A DNA stretch of 64,000 nt from Adiantum capillus-veneris. Its lineage: Eukaryota > Streptophyta > Polypodiopsida > Polypodiales > Pteridaceae. Of this stretch, positions 34,480-47,039 are shown one piece after another. The stretch's first letter is position 1; each line of letters starts with the position of its first letter. The notes under the pieces were generated by a model. It did not search any database. It was not told the DNA's origin and saw only the letters and a list, made by a program, of their open reading frames with translations. Location: NCBI GenBank assembly GCA_014529385.2, contig CM043964.1, forward strand, positions 532,997 through 596,996. Reading direction: 5' to 3'. Position numbers and translations under genes: made by a program.

Positions 34480-35310
34480 GCTCCCATGTAAAAACACTTA
34501 TTATTTTTTATAAATTGGGAATCTTGTAACTCCTATTTTTTTAATAAAACTTGTAATAGTTGAGTGGGGGCTACAAGCTTCCAGACTGTATGAACTTGTC
34601 ATTACCTATCTTTAGTTAGAGCTCCCAAATCATTAGTTTTGACCACCAAAAACCTTGGCTAAGGTATAAAAGCCAATTTTAGTAAGTTATTTGTAAGTTT
34701 TGGATAATGAAATAAAGAGCGTGAGCTGATGGTGCTGACTTCTCTCCTTCTCGCACTTCCTACTTCCTCCCTGGTTGTCACATTGCAGTCGTGTTTGTTG
34801 CATTGCCACCATAGGTAAGAGCTCTACGCATTGACGAAAACACATCACAATATTTTGTAGCTTTTGGTGTCGTAGATCTGTGGCCTAATTTCATCATAAG
34901 TAGGAATTTAGACTTAAAAATAAAAAACCAAGCATAGGAGGGGTATTGGGGCATCATTGCTAAGCATTTAGGTGTATTCTGGGTCGAAGACAACTAGGTC
35001 AAAAATTCAATGCTATTAATAATCGCCATTTTGGCACTTGAACTAAAGTGGGTTTTGAGACCATAAGCATGTGTGCATAGGTTTATAAACTTGTCCTAGA
35101 AGTTTTGTTATGTTTGGATGTCATTTGATGTTGTAACAGATGTGATTTGTTGACCGATGAAGCGATTGGCTTTTGGTGATTTCAGTCATTTGAGTGTAGC
35201 TTCGGTTAGATGTAAGTTGTTAGTTGTTTTCTGAGAGATTGAAAACCTCTTGTAGACTCTATGTACTAGTCAAGTCAGCTTCGTCGCATGGATTGACAAT
35301 TTAATGGTGG
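34480..35310. other. Unassigned insert between Ty3 remnant parts
   Basis: There is no open frame worth reporting. A TATA-like box (TATAAAAG, 34665-34672) with a pyrimidine-rich stretch 75 bp later suggests promoter or LTR material on the plus strand, but I could not define ends or a target duplication. Confidence 0.4.
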
Positions 35311-36560
35311 TTCTCGCTAAAACTGCAAATAAGATAGGATAGTGAGGTTAGACGCACGTCCCACATTCTTGGACAAAGACGGGTCCTCTATGAGAGGAAA
35401 TAATAGGTATGGGTAATGTGTGGGGAGGATTGAGTGTTTGAAACTCAAAATTAAGAGTTTCTCGATGGAAATGAACCAATCACAACCTAATGTTATTGGA
35501 AAAAATTGATGAGGTAAGATATAAAATTTATGACTAAATTGGATGTGACCAATGTAAAATGACAAAATGACAATGGAATTTGAATGATAAAAAGTTTGGC
35601 TATCCCCAAACAATAAAGAGATTGGGTCATCAGGTTGTGTCTAGACATCTAAGAGCTGGACTAAGGATTCACTAATAGATGAAATAGTGCTACCTGAATC
35701 TAGAAGGGCTTCATGAGACCTAGTGGTGATCTGGGCTAAGATTGAGAAGACCAGGCTACCAAAAGAATCTACATCTTGAATGTGACGTGAATGGGTGTCT
35801 TCCACCAGCCATTCACTCATATGTTTCCGGCGAGTTTTGCTAGAGTGACGGCATCAGTGAGCTGCACTTGTACATTTTGAATTTGAGTATGGGAATTAGG
35901 CTCTCAATCGCTTACAATTCTTACAAACATGACCATAATTGTCCCAGTAAAAGCACTTTGGTCTTCCTTGTGCATCTCGGTCTGGTAGCCCCATCTCAAG
36001 AGAAACTATGCATTTTGAACATGCTAAGATGATCCTATTGTGCTCGATCGAGAATGGGGTTTATAAATATATTAGGGTTGCCTCAGGCTGGCTGATATTA
36101 TCAATTCTCTGTGCAATTGAGCTACATCATGCAATGTATTGGGACCTTGGGGTTTGACACACCGAACAATATCGTGATGTAGCCTTGGCCAAAGAAAGTA
36201 TAACTTCATATCCTCCAACATGGAGGGGTTGGCATGTAGCAACATTTGATTTAACTTTATACTAAAACTGTGCAATTGGCTTGTGTGATTGTTGGCGGGG
36301 AGTATTTAACTATTGAAGTGCAGATTGGGTGATATCATGATGGGCAAATCTTTTCAGAAGTACCCAATTACCTTTAACTTATGGAGGTTGTTGCATAAAC
36401 CAAGTTGCTGCAACTCCTTCAAGAAGAGTTTGAACCTCCAAAGCCTTACGCAGCTCATCCCGCTGATGGTATTTAACCACATTCTCTAGATGGTCAAGCC
36501 AATTAACCACGTTGTTGTACCCATTTTGGGAATCCCTTTTTTTGTGAACATGTACATATG
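35311..36560 (-). pseudogene. Ty3 gag and protease remnant
   Basis: The minus strand carries a Ty3 Gag segment: VVNWLDHLENVVKYHQRDE, then KALEVQTLLEGVAATWF, then HKPIAQF. Three stops (TAA, TAG, TAG) stand at Gln-like positions; an indel near 36270 shifts to NQMLLHANPSMLEDMK and DVAQLHREL. A zinc knuckle remains as CFYWDNYGHVCKNC near 35930 (second Cys replaced by Trp). The aspartic protease follows with ALLDSGSTISSI near 35700 and LPHQFFPITLGCDWF near 35500, the DSG and LG.DW pattern of Ty3 proteases. With the fragment at 34020-34450, this is one minus-strand element that lost its central pol region. Confidence 0.8.
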
Positions 36561-36636
36561 GACATGATGCTTGATGTCAAAAGGGTGCGTGGGACTTCTT
36601 TTGGTGAGATGTTTAGCTTGATTTAGCAAGCACATG

Positions 36637-36812
36637 TACATGCAAGGCTAGTTGCTGGTGTAGCGTCGGCTGTCAGGTTACTATAAGTGCCGGTTAGTGA
36701 GTTCTTTTAAGTGAGGCTTGTATATACATGCAAGGCTAGTTGCTAGTGTAGCGTCAGGCTGTCGGGTTACTATAAGTGTCCGTTAGTGAGTTCTTTTAAG
36801 TGAGGCTTGTAT
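36637..36812. repeat. 88-bp tandem duplication
   Basis: Two copies start TACATGCAAGGCTAGTTGCT at 36637 and 36725. They differ by a few bases and end GGCTTGTATAT. No coding role is evident. The sequence 36813-36962 up to the LINE tail shows nothing else. Confidence 0.9.
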
Positions 36813-37064
36813 ATAAAAAACACTCATGTAAAAACTTAATCAAATTAATCCAAAGTCCAACAAAATTGCTGGTTTTATCTCATTGTGTCTCCTTGATACT
36901 TTTGGATGAAGTTTTGCCCTCGTCTTACCTTCTCTATGTGTAGTCATATTGGGAAAGGTCTCTTTTTTTTTTTTTTTTGAGAAAAGTGTAAATTAGACTA
37001 ACAAAAACAGAAAAGAGTACAATGGTCCCTCAGATAGGGGGAGGGAAACCCCACCAAGGAATAG

Positions 37065-37814
37065 CTAAAGGAGGAGCAAATCCCTCATCCAAAATCTTAT
37101 GGCAGAGTAGACTTGAGACATTTTGGACTTCCATACCTTCCATCTCAAGGATTTTTGTAGCTCGAGAGGGGGAAAGGGTGGGGTGGATTGGGCATCCTTG
37201 ACTTGATTACAAAGGGATACAGCCGTTTTATACAATACAAACTTGAGACAGAACTGAGAGGAGGGGAGTTCAGAAGAAAATACATCAGCATTCCTTTGAA
37301 GCCAGATGAACCACAGAACAAGGCCTCTCCAAATATTCCACAAGGGAACATCCAAACCCGTACAATTTTCTAACAGCAGATCTTGCATTTCCACCTTTTT
37401 AAAACTGACTTTGAGACTGGCATTTTGAATGATGCTCAAGATCTTGGCATTGTGCCTGCAGTAAAAGAAGAGATGTGGGACATCCTCAGTATGAGTTTTA
37501 CACCTGGAACATATAGCATTGCTCACTCCTGCCCTGTAGGCTTTTTCTCAAGTCTAGATTCCCTGATGGAGGATAAGCCACATTAGTGAACCGTGCTTCA
37601 TTTCAGCTGGGTATGCCCACAAACATTTAAACCTGTACAACCATTTCTTTGCACTCCATTGTACTTTCCATTTTCTGTTTAATTTCTTCTTGAGATCCTC
37701 CTCCACACCACCTGTGTCTTTGAGCTGATGGTAAATCTCATGAGTCAATTTGGTTGCCTGGCTGCTTGCTCGGTTTGCTTCTTGGAAAGGATAAGATGGA
37801 CCCTTTCCAAGCAC
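37065..37814 (-). pseudogene. LINE ORF2, C-terminal zinc-binding part
   Basis: Two adjacent minus-strand frames read HGSLMWLILHQGI, a stop, then CSRCKTHTEDVPHLFFYC, with the C..C...HLF..C pattern of the zf-RVT region at the end of plant LINE ORF2, followed by a Trp-rich stretch (PLWNIWRGLVLWFIWL). The upstream link to the thumb region (37815-38084) is broken by several stops. Confidence 0.75.
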
Positions 37815-38084
37815 TAGTTAGCTTTAGCCTTACTGATAGTGAATTCTCTTTGAAGCAGATATGAGCTATTGAGAGAGTGTCCCTGGAAAAAGTCTACCCG
37901 TCTTCTAATGCCTGCTTTAAAGCACTTATCTGCTCTCCTAGTAATAGGAAGCCTCTGGTTGTCTTCAAACATTCCAACCCAAGGTGAGTCTTCTAGGAAA
38001 CAATAGAAATTGTTGAAGAATTCCGTTGTTGGCCTCCAAGTGCTTTTAATGATTTTCCATGCTTTCCAGAACCTGCAAACAATG

Positions 38085-40070
38085 TTAGAACCAGCAGGCT
38101 TGAAAGAGAAGAATGTCCCTCAGAGAGAAGTTGGCCCAGGCTTTGTATTCTTTAAGCTTGAACTTGAGTGTATGCCTTTTGATGAGGAGAGCCCAGTAAT
38201 CCTGAGAGTTGACAAATCTTAGAATCCACTTCCCAGCCATTTTAGTGGCCATTTTGTCTAGGTTGAGAAGTCCCAGTCCTCCTTTTCTCTTGGGAAGGCA
38301 GCATGTGGACAAGGCTACCTTGGAAATTTTAGGATGGTTGGGATCTCCTCCCCAAAGAAATGATCTAGCAAGGGAGTAGACCTTGTTTAGCTGATATTGC
38401 GTTGGCTGCCAACAGGACAAGAAATAGATTAGTGAGGGCAAGATGTAGTAGTTGAGCACAAAGACCCTCGAGGGAAGGGAGGTATGGTGACCCTGCAATT
38501 GGAAGATCTTAGCCTTGAACTTGGCAAGAATCCAGTTCCACCTCTGAGTTAAAGACACCTTGAACCCCATTGGGATGCCAAGGAGTCTAAAAACCTATCC
38601 ATCAGCAATTTCTTTACACCCTGCATTCAGAACCGGCTGAGGGGTGTTACCTGCAGATAGCTTAAAACTAGTTTTAGAGTGGTTGATAACTGATCCACTT
38701 GCTAGACAGAAGGAGCTCATGCATTCCCAAAAATTCTCAATTGAGCAGCTATCATTACTCATTAGTGCGTTGGTGTCGTCAGCAAACTGTTGAAGGCAAA
38801 GGTCCTTATTTGCCCCTGGAATACTTATACCTTTGATTCTACCTTTTACCATTTCTGATTGGATAAGCCAACCCAAGGCATCTGAGCATATTGCATAGAG
38901 AAATGGTGCAATGGGGAAACCCTGTCTGATCGATCTTTTTAATGGAATGGCAGAAGTGAGCTCTCCATTGACAGCTATTATTGCAAAGGCATTACCAAAG
39001 AGAGTCTGCACATACCTTATAAAGAGTTTGCCAAAACCAATATCAAAAAGAGACTGGAATATAAAATCCCACTCAATTCTATCATAAGCCTTGTCAAAAT
39101 CAATTTTAAAGAACATGAATTCTTGCTCACTTTCTTGTGCAAACTCTATAGCTTCCCAAAGAGTGATGATAGTGTCCAGAATGTATCTGTTCTTTATGAA
39201 CCCCTTTTGCTCAGGAAGAATAATGTAATGCATAAGGTTACTGATCCTTCTAGCTAGAGTTAGGGCAAATATTTTATAGATAGAAGTCAGACATGAGATG
39301 GGTCTCCAGTTCCCCAAGTCCTCTTTCCCTCCCTTCTTATGAATTAGTTTGATAACACCCGTGTTGACTGAGGTAGGAAGAGCTCCAACTTTGACTGCCT
39401 CATACCATAATCTGAGCAGGAAAGGTAACAGAAAAACTTTAAACTCTTTAAAGAACTCATTTGGTAGGCCATCCATACCAGGTGATTTTTCAGCTTTTAA
39501 GGCATCGATGGTGTCACTCAACTCCACCTCAGTGAGGGGTTGTTCAAGAGATGTGACAAGATGAGCAGGCACCATTTTTTCCCTTAGACCAGCAATGGCT
39601 GCTCTTGCCTGAGTAATGTCAGCCCCCCTTTGGGGAGGAGTTGAGAAGATGCCAACAAAATAATCCTTCACCACTTGCATATTTTCCTTTTGAGATCCAG
39701 CTATTTTCCCTTCTTTATCTTTCAAGAAAGGGAGAAAATCCTTTTTTTTTTTTTTCTTAAGAAGTTTGAACATATCTTTGTCTGGTCTGTCAACCTTTCC
39801 TGCCCAGTGTTCTCTTGTCCAGTTGAGAGAGGATTGAGCAGCCAAAAGCTCTTCCTTCCTAAGGTGGTCCTTTAATTCAAAGAGGGAGGGAGGGGGAGGA
39901 CAATGGGGGAGGAGACTACCCTCCAAATCAGAGATTTGTTTAGCTATCATCATCCTTCTGCGGGCCCTAATCTCATTCGATTTCTTTTTAAAACTAGTCA
40001 ATAGGGTTTGAGTTTTCTTGACAGCCAGGTCCCAAGATTTAAAAGGGGAGTGAGACTGCTCAAAAGACAT
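38085..40070 (-). pseudogene. LINE ORF2 reverse transcriptase, endonuclease missing
   Basis: One long minus-strand frame (40070-38595, 491 codons) opens with the linker that normally joins endonuclease to reverse transcriptase (SHSPFKSWDLAVKKTQT; then WTREHWAGKVDRPDKDMFK). It continues with all main reverse transcriptase blocks: SPGMDGLPNEFF, NWRPISCLTSIYKI, ILPEQKGFIKNR, FKIDFDKAYDRIEWDF, RSIRQGFPIAPFLY and the catalytic FADDTNAL near 38790. After one in-frame TAG (38595, Gln or similar expected), the frame continues from 38570 as GFKVSLTQRWNWILAKFKA to 38085, the thumb and following region. The run K-K-K-K-K-K near 39750 comes from an A-tract. Upstream of 40070 the DNA passes straight into the end of ORF1, so the endonuclease was deleted. 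Confidence 0.9.
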
Positions 40071-40079
40071 AGCAAATAC

Positions 40080-40335
40080 TTCATAAATTTTTTGATGAAC
40101 AACCTCTCTTCCTCAGCTTGTGTCATTAAAATGTCTACTGAGTGATCTGAGTTAGAGAGGATTTGGGTCTTCACTAGCTGATCCTTTTCTTCAAGTTGAA
40201 CAGCAAAGGTAAGGTCTTCATCTCCATGTTTATTATGGGCTTGGGAGTTGGGGATAGCCTAACCTTCAGAGTCAGAGGATGATTCTGACACCATACCTCT
40301 TGCTTTGTCCATGGGGATTTGAGGAGGGTGGGAAG
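40080..40335 (-). pseudogene. LINE ORF1, C-terminal end (right of Copia D removed)
   Basis: When element D and one GGAAG copy are taken out, the minus-strand frame from 45825 continues here as HPPQIPMDKARGMVSES, a TAG (Gln expected), AIPNSQAHNKHGDED, then VDILMTQAEEERLF. It runs into the start region of the truncated ORF2 in a different frame. Confidence 0.75.
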
Positions 40336-40478
40336 TGTTGAGATGTAGAGAGAAAGAGAGAGAGACGAGACAAGAGACACACCATATACGCTCCCAAAGA
40401 CTGATTCATATTGAGAACAAGATACAAATATATAGGTGATACCAAGTTGAGTAGAGTGAGCCATATATAGCTCCAACA
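40336..40478 (-). repeat. 3' LTR of Copia D
   Basis: 143 bp; on the minus strand TGTTGGAGC...CATCTCAACA. Confidence 0.93.
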
Positions 40479-40726
40479 CCCCCACTCAAACAAAGGTCTC
40501 TAGCTTTGGATGAAAAAACCCTTGGGGAGTTCAAGGGAAAAACCCAAGCCCCTATACAATGTGAAAATATGAACCAGTGATGATGATGTGAAAGTGAATT
40601 GTGCATCTATGTACAAATATTAAAGTGACTTAGAGATCACAATGTGAAAATGTGGAGTGTGCATAGTGCATGGTACCTAAAAGATTACAATGTCATATGT
40701 ACAAAGCTATTACAATAGCAAAGAAG

Positions 40727-43700
40727 CTAATCTAGAAAGAGTGAGGTCGAAGCAACTCGAAGCTCCGAGCGCAAGAGGATGAAACGTGACTCGTTGAGGC
40801 CTTTGGTCAAAATGTCTGCAATCATCTGGTCAATTGGACAGTGCTCAACCATAATGGCTCCTTTGTGTACTTCATACCTGACATAATGATAATGGACAGC
40901 AATGTGCTTTGACTTATTATGTTGAACATAGTCTTTTGCAAGACTAATAGCACTTTGGTTGTCACACCGCAAGGGTGTGCTAGAAAGAGGAGAGTGACCA
41001 ATATCAACCAGCATTTGTCGAAGCCAAATCAACTCATGAGCTGCAAGTGATGCCGCAACATATTCTGACTCAGTCGTAGAAACTGCAACACAACGTTGTT
41101 TCTTGCTGGTCAAAGAAAGAAGACAACCATTTATAAAGAAGCAATTTCCACTAGTAGATCGCATAGATAAATGTGAGCTTGCCCAGTCTGCATCTGTGTA
41201 ACCCAAAAGAGAACGAGATTGCATAGAATCCGATGTGAGTTGTCATCGATAGACTAAACCAAAATCTGTAGTGCCTTTCAAGTATTTCAACACACGCTTT
41301 GCAGCAGACCAATGCTTAAGAGAAGGACATGCAAGATGTTGTCCAAGATAATTAGCAGCAAACAGAATATCAGGACGAGTGTTCATGCCAACAAACTGAA
41401 GACATCCAATCAAGTTAGCATAAGGTTGATTTGTGACAAGTTGACCGCCATTGTCAGAAGTGTTCTTCGTAGAGCTCGCAAGACAAGGTGTGTTGGCTGA
41501 ATGTGCAGATTCCATACCAAATTTTTGAATAGTATCTGCAATAAACTTTGACTGTCGAAGGAATAAAATACCTTTTGTACGGTTCCGTTGGATTTGAATG
41601 CCAAGACACGAGTGAATCCCTCCAAGATCCACCATATCAAATGCAAAAGACAATAAATTTTTCACTTGCTGAAGAAATCCCAAATCATTGGAAACAAGGA
41701 TGGTATCATCCACATAAAGAGCAAGAATCACAAAACTGCTACCTTGGCGTTTTATGTATAAGTTGGGTCTGACGAGCAAGAGATGAATCCTTTAGAGGTG
41801 AGAAAAAGATCAAATTTTGTATGCCAGGCTCGCGAAGCTTGTTTGAGACCATATAGTGCCTTATGGAGTTGAGCAACAAGGTCTTCTTTACCTGGAATAA
41901 CAAACCCTTCTGGTTGTTCCATATAAATTTCCTCTTCCAAGTCACCATTAAGAAAAGCAGTTCGCACATCCATTTGATGAGCTTCTAAATCAAATTCAAC
42001 AGCAAATGCCAATAAAACTCGAACACATGTAATGCGAACAACTGGTGAAAAAGTCTCTTGATAATCAACACCAGCTACTTGGGAGTAACCTTTTGCAACT
42101 AAACACGCCTTGAGCTTGTAGAAAGATCCATCTGCTTTTACTTTTGTCTTATACACCCACTTACATTTAATAGCTGTACGACTTGGAGGTAATTCAGTTA
42201 GTATCCATGTACCTTTAGAGATAAGAGAATCGTACTCTGCTTCCATAGCCTCTTGCCATTGATCCTTCTGTGGTGAAGAGATAGCTTCATCATAAGTAAT
42301 TGGATCTTCGGAAGTAGAAAAAGCATTATCAGCAATATCGTCATCATAAACATGACATGAGCCATGTTCAAAATCAATAGGCAGATCAACAAAAATATCA
42401 ATATCATCATTGGCAACATTCGGAATGGATGGTTGTGAAGAGGAAAGTTGCTCTATAGGAAGAGTTTCATCTTCTGAAAGAAATGGAAAAGCCTGAAGCA
42501 ATGATTTAGTATCATCAGAATCATCCATGGACCATGAGCCTCCCATAAGCTGTTCGTTAAAAGTAGCATCACGATTCACAATTAAATTCTTGGAGGAAGG
42601 GTCATAGAATTTGTAGCCTTTGGATGTGTCAGAATATCATATAAAAATAACTTTAAGACCAGGAGAATCAAGCTTTCTTCGTGTTTCTTTGGGAACATGA
42701 ATATAAGCAATACATCCAAAGGTTCAAAAATGAGATACCGAAGGAATGTCACCTGTCCATGCTGTGATGGGTATCTTACCAGAGGGTGCAGTAGTAGGAA
42801 GATGATTATGAATAAATACTGCTGTCAAAGTAGCTTCAGCCCAGAAAACACGAGATAAGCCAGAATGAATCAGCATACATCTTACAGCATTGAGAATAGT
42901 GCGGTTCTTTCGTTCAACAACACCGTTCTGTTGAGGCGAATATGGAATAGTGTGTTCATGATGAATTCCACTATCAGCACAATAACTCACAAACTCTCGA
43001 GAAACATATTCGCCTCCATTGTCACTACGAAGCTTCTTAAGGCGACGACCAGTTTGAAGTTCCGCAGCCTTGTGGAATTGTTTGAAAACAGATAAGGCTT
43101 CAGATTTTTGTCTAAGTAGAAATACAGTCATATACCTTGAGAAATCATCAATGAAAGTAATGAAGTAGCGATATTGTGATCTTGAAGAAGGTAGAGGTCC
43201 ACATATATCAGTATGAACAAGATCCAATATGTCATGAGAATGAGTTGTATTTGAAAGAGGAAAGGGTTTGCGATTGTGTTTCCGAAGAGCACAAAATTCA
43301 CAAAGGGATGGGCTTTAAGATCCATGCCATGAACAAGATCACGACGTTGAAGATCAAGGAGTTTTGAGAAATCAGCATGAACAAAACGGTGATGCCATAC
43401 TTTGCAATCATGATCACCTGGAGCAGTGACAACATTTTCTACATCATCATTGAGAGAGAGTTCAAACAAATTACCCTTTCGAGGAGCACTGGCTATAGTC
43501 TATCCATCTTTCTCAATTCGGCATTTGGTATGATCAAATCCAACAAACAGACCAAGATCAACAAGTCTAGCAACTGAAAGAAGATTACGTTGAAGATCTG
43601 GTATATGTAATACTCCTCGTAAAATTCGAGTGGAAGAAGATAAGGTACCAAGATATAAGTCTCCAATACCCTTTACTTGACAAGTAGTATCATCAGCAAG

Positions 43701-44859
43701 ATAAACAACACGTTGAACTGGCAATGGATGATAGTTATGGAGCCACTTAGACTGATATGTCATATTTCCTGTAGCACCAAAATCGACAATAAAAAGTGAT
43801 CCATCGCGTACATGAAGTATTCTGTCTGGAGTAACTGAACATAGCACGCAGCTTGTTTCTGGTACAATGTTGTTTCGATGTTCAGTAGAATATTCTCTAT
43901 TCTGATCTGTGTCGAATCAACGCTTATAGCACATATGAGTGGGATGATCAGATCGTCCACAATATTCACAAGAAGAAGAAGAAGAGTCTCTAGATAAACG
44001 TGGTTGTTTTGTGGTAATATTGTGTTCATCATATTGACGTGCCCAACAATCATCTTCAGTATAGCCATTTCTGTTGTAGTAAGAACATTGCTTATTAGGA
44101 AATTTGAGACGAGAGAAAATATTACCGTGACGGCCACCTCTGCGGTTTCCTCATTGAAATGGACGCCTTCGAGCATAAAAAGCCCGTTCCATCTGTTGTG
44201 ACTCAGTCTCCTCTTCTGAAATCATAGCTGTATCATGACCAGCATTACGACGTTCTTGACGTTGAGAGTATTCAATTAAAGACATGCAGGCTTGGTCGAA
44301 ATCAAGACCATCTTTATTAGAGAGAATAGTAACAATGTTATCATAAGAAGAGTCCTTCACCGTATCAAGGAGAAGTGTAATCAGTTGCTTTTGCGGAACA
44401 CGATCACCGGCAGCAGCAAGTTGATTAATAATATATTTGAAAGATTCAATATGTCCCGTCATGGCAGTACCAACTTGATATTGTAACTTGTTAAGCAACC
44501 CTCTCAAATAAAGTATTTCTGTGACAGATTTCTTCTGAAAGTTTGCAATAAGGTACTTCCATACGTCGTGGGAAGTAGGAAGTTCATACATATCAAGCAA
44601 AAGGGAATCAGTAAGAGCAGAAAGAATATACCGACGAGCTGCTTTATCACGTCGTTGCCAATCTGTATAGGCAGCATTCCAATCTTCAAATACAGGTCCT
44701 TCAGTGATAAGCACGTTATCATTATCCGTATCAACAGGCTGAGGCAGACAAACACGATTTCCAAGAACAACATCGGAGATTTCATCGCCTTCAAGAATTA
44801 ACAACATCTTTGCTTTCCAGCCTGGAAAACCTTGACCTTGGAAAGGAGGAACAGAACGC
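40727..44859 (-). pseudogene. Copia D Gag-Pol polyprotein, frameshifted
   Basis: From high to low coordinates: capsid-like region (EDWNAAYTDWQRRDK near 44690), first knuckle (near 44080, its start changed to CSYYNRNGYTEDDC) and second knuckle (CEYCGRSDHPTHMC near 43950), protease (IVDFGATGNM near 43780, where DSG has become DFG), integrase zinc region (HHRFVHAD near 43385), core (VHTDICGP near 43215, LRSDNGGEY near 43015, NGVVERKNRT near 42920), reverse transcriptase (ETFSPVVR near 42050, LYVDDTIL near 41710) and RNase H (GYTDADWAS near 41205, STTESEYVA near 41070). A short deletion near 43305, just beyond CEFC, shifts the frame, and other breaks lie near 41760, 42610, 42700, 43900 and 44150. 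Its intact codons show the ancestral residues at several stops of elements A and C. Confidence 0.92.
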
Positions 44860-45305
44860 TAGCTATAAGGAAAGCCGTTGACGAGAATATTCATAGCCAT
44901 ATCTTGTTGCAAGAAGACGTATAAGATAAGATCACAAAATTTGCACACCATATATGGTGAAGGCCGCAATTGAGATCGAGAGAGATATGAGGACTGCGTT
45001 CTATCAATGATAAACGTAAGAAGGATGCTCAAGGAACGTCCAAAGATGTGAGAGACGTCACCCAAAAAAGGTAGGGTAAAGGAGATGTTAATAATAAAAG
45101 AGTCCTCAAAATAGAGTGGCGTGAGACGCAAGATTGACGGCCACAATACGAATAGAAAAAAGCTAAATCTTCTCGAAAAAGTTAACGCCAAAATAATAAA
45201 AACGATCGTGGACGCTTTACGTAGAAGTAGGACGAAGAAAGCTGCGTCAAGCTCAATTGCAGTAAAAACAACATAACTTTCTGCTGCGAACTCTGATTGA
45301 CGCAA
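44860..45305 (-). other. Leader frame of Copia D, open and hydrophobic
   Basis: The frame that becomes gag is open for about 148 codons and includes the gag start (MNILVNGFP) near its end. Upstream of that ATG it encodes hydrophobic stretches like those in elements A and C. A TAG at 44859 replaces Gln. No ATG lies in the first part. Confidence 0.45.
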
Positions 45306-45669
45306 ACCTAAAACTCAAATCGAAGACTTGAGGAGACGAAAAAGTTTTGGATGAAAAATGCTATTGCACTATGCTCCATTGCGCTTTTCCCGTTTCTCCA
45401 AATTTTGAGCAGAACAGCAAGAAAAATTGAGATGAAGTTCAGGGTGTCATCAACAAGAAAACGTAATCAACGATTAGATTGATTAGCAATAAACGCCACA
45501 CAAAACACTAATCATATTCTTCTTAACACAAAACAACCACAGTTAACAAGAATAAATGCTCAAAAGTAAAATTTGTAGCAATTTTTGAATCTTACATGCA
45601 AATCGCATACACATATTGTTTTGTCACCATGAATTGAATCGGTGCGTGATTGTTACTGCTCTGATACCA

Positions 45670-45824
45670 TGTTGAGATGTAGAGAGAAATAGAGAGAGAG
45701 AGAGAGAGAGACGAGACAAGAGACACACCATATACGCTCCCAAAGACTTATTCATATTGAGGACAAGATACAAATATATAGGTGAGACCAAGTTGAGTAG
45801 AGTGAGCCATATATAGCTCCAACA
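45670..45824 (-). repeat. 5' LTR and adjacent primer-binding site of Copia D
   Basis: 155 bp; the length excess over the 3' LTR is a longer GA run. The primer-binding site complement (GCTCTGATACCA, 45658-45669) borders it on the left. Confidence 0.92.
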
Positions 45825-47039
45825 GGAAGTCTCTTTAGGAAGTTTGACATTCTTGTAGATTGGGACGTCTTGTCCTGGAATTGGGGAAGAATCATTTGCT
45901 TTGCTTGACACTTCGAGGGCTGTTGAGTCATGTATGAGGGGGTCAAACACCTTATCCAAGAGAGGACTGAAACTGTTTTTGAATCTTGAGTTGGGGGGTT
46001 TGACATTCCTGGTGTTTCTGGCGGTATTTTTCTTTGGAACAGAGTGGAAGTCCCCAGCTTTGGCTTGTGGAGGCACTTCTTGTGAGGCCTCCGGATTAAG
46101 CTCGGAAAAATCTTTGATGAAGTGTCCTTGCTTCATGCAATGGAAGCATGCGTTTGGTAAGTTTTTGTAGGCGACTGTTTGGATATGCAAGATTGAGCTA
46201 GTAGAATCTCTCATATGGACATTGCTCTTGAGATCTTCATTGAGGTCTATTTCGATAAGTAATTGCGGATCCCATTTGGGATTAATCCCGCTCCTGATTC
46301 TTTGTCCCAGAACCCTTCCGATACAATTTCCTATATTCTTGAGCCATGGGTAAAGTTCAATGGGGAGATCACGAAAGTCGACTCAGACGGGCACGTTGGA
46401 AGCCTTGGGCCCTCTTGGGTTAAACCCAGTATACCAATTAAAAATAGACAGGGGAGTGTTCTTAATTATCCATTGACCTTGGCTAACTATCTGCAGAGCT
46501 GCATTAGTGTCGTCATAGAAAAGCAAGTAGTAGTTGTTCGGCAAGTACTGGACATGCGAAACTTTGATGTTACGGTTTTCCCAGGTTTCTGCCATCCAAG
46601 TTCTCAGGGCTTCTATAGACGGCCTTACTCCATGACAGAGGCCGATGACAACTCTGTTCTGAAGTTGTGAATGCCATAAATCCAACTCCCTTTTAGGGAT
46701 GGTGATCCCTTCAAGCCCTTGAAAGGCTTCAACCCCTTCATTGTGTTTCACAGAATGGGGGGAGTTTTCCTGCTTGTCGTGATGGTAGTGTGAGGGGTCG
46801 AGGATGGTCTTGGTATAGGCAAGATTGTCTCCTATGGCCTTGCTTTGTTGGATAAACTTAGAGAAGGAGCGGATGTATTTAAATTCTTCCTCAGTTTTAT
46901 AAGAGAAAAGCGATTTATATTGCTCTTGATAATCCATACCTGGTTCTTTAAGCGAAAAGAGGGGCATGACAGAAGATCGCAGAGGCTCGCCAGAAGAAGA
47001 GGCCCAATTGGTGGTATTTGTTGGAGGGATGCCTGCCAT
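45825..47039 (-). pseudogene. LINE ORF1 (gag-like protein), interrupted by Copia D
   Basis: The minus-strand ATG at 47039 opens MAGIPPTNTTNWASSSGE. A central region (VVIGLCHGVRPSIEAL, LRTWMAETWENRNIKVS, YLLFYDDTNAALQIVSQ, then DFRDLPIELYPW) has the pattern of DUF4283, the RNA-binding part of plant LINE ORF1. The only break in it is a TGA near 46384 where Trp is expected (TGG to TGA). A knuckle follows near 46135 as CFHCMKQGHFIKDF, with the last Cys changed to Phe. The frame stays open to the Copia D boundary at 45825 and resumes at 40335. The protein would coat LINE RNA. Confidence 0.85.

Larger units (their letters stand above)
40336..45824 (-). mobile_element. Copia LTR retrotransposon D, nested in the LINE
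   Basis: Element D belongs to the A/C family. Its LTRs are 40336-40478 (3') and 45670-45824 (5'), and both outer flanks read GGAAG, a perfect target duplication. The LTRs differ by about four substitutions and a 12-bp expansion of the GA run. The polypurine tract complement (CCCCCACTCAAAC) is at 40479, and the primer-binding site lies beside the 5' LTR. The coding region holds all domains but has several frameshifts. Confidence 0.95.
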
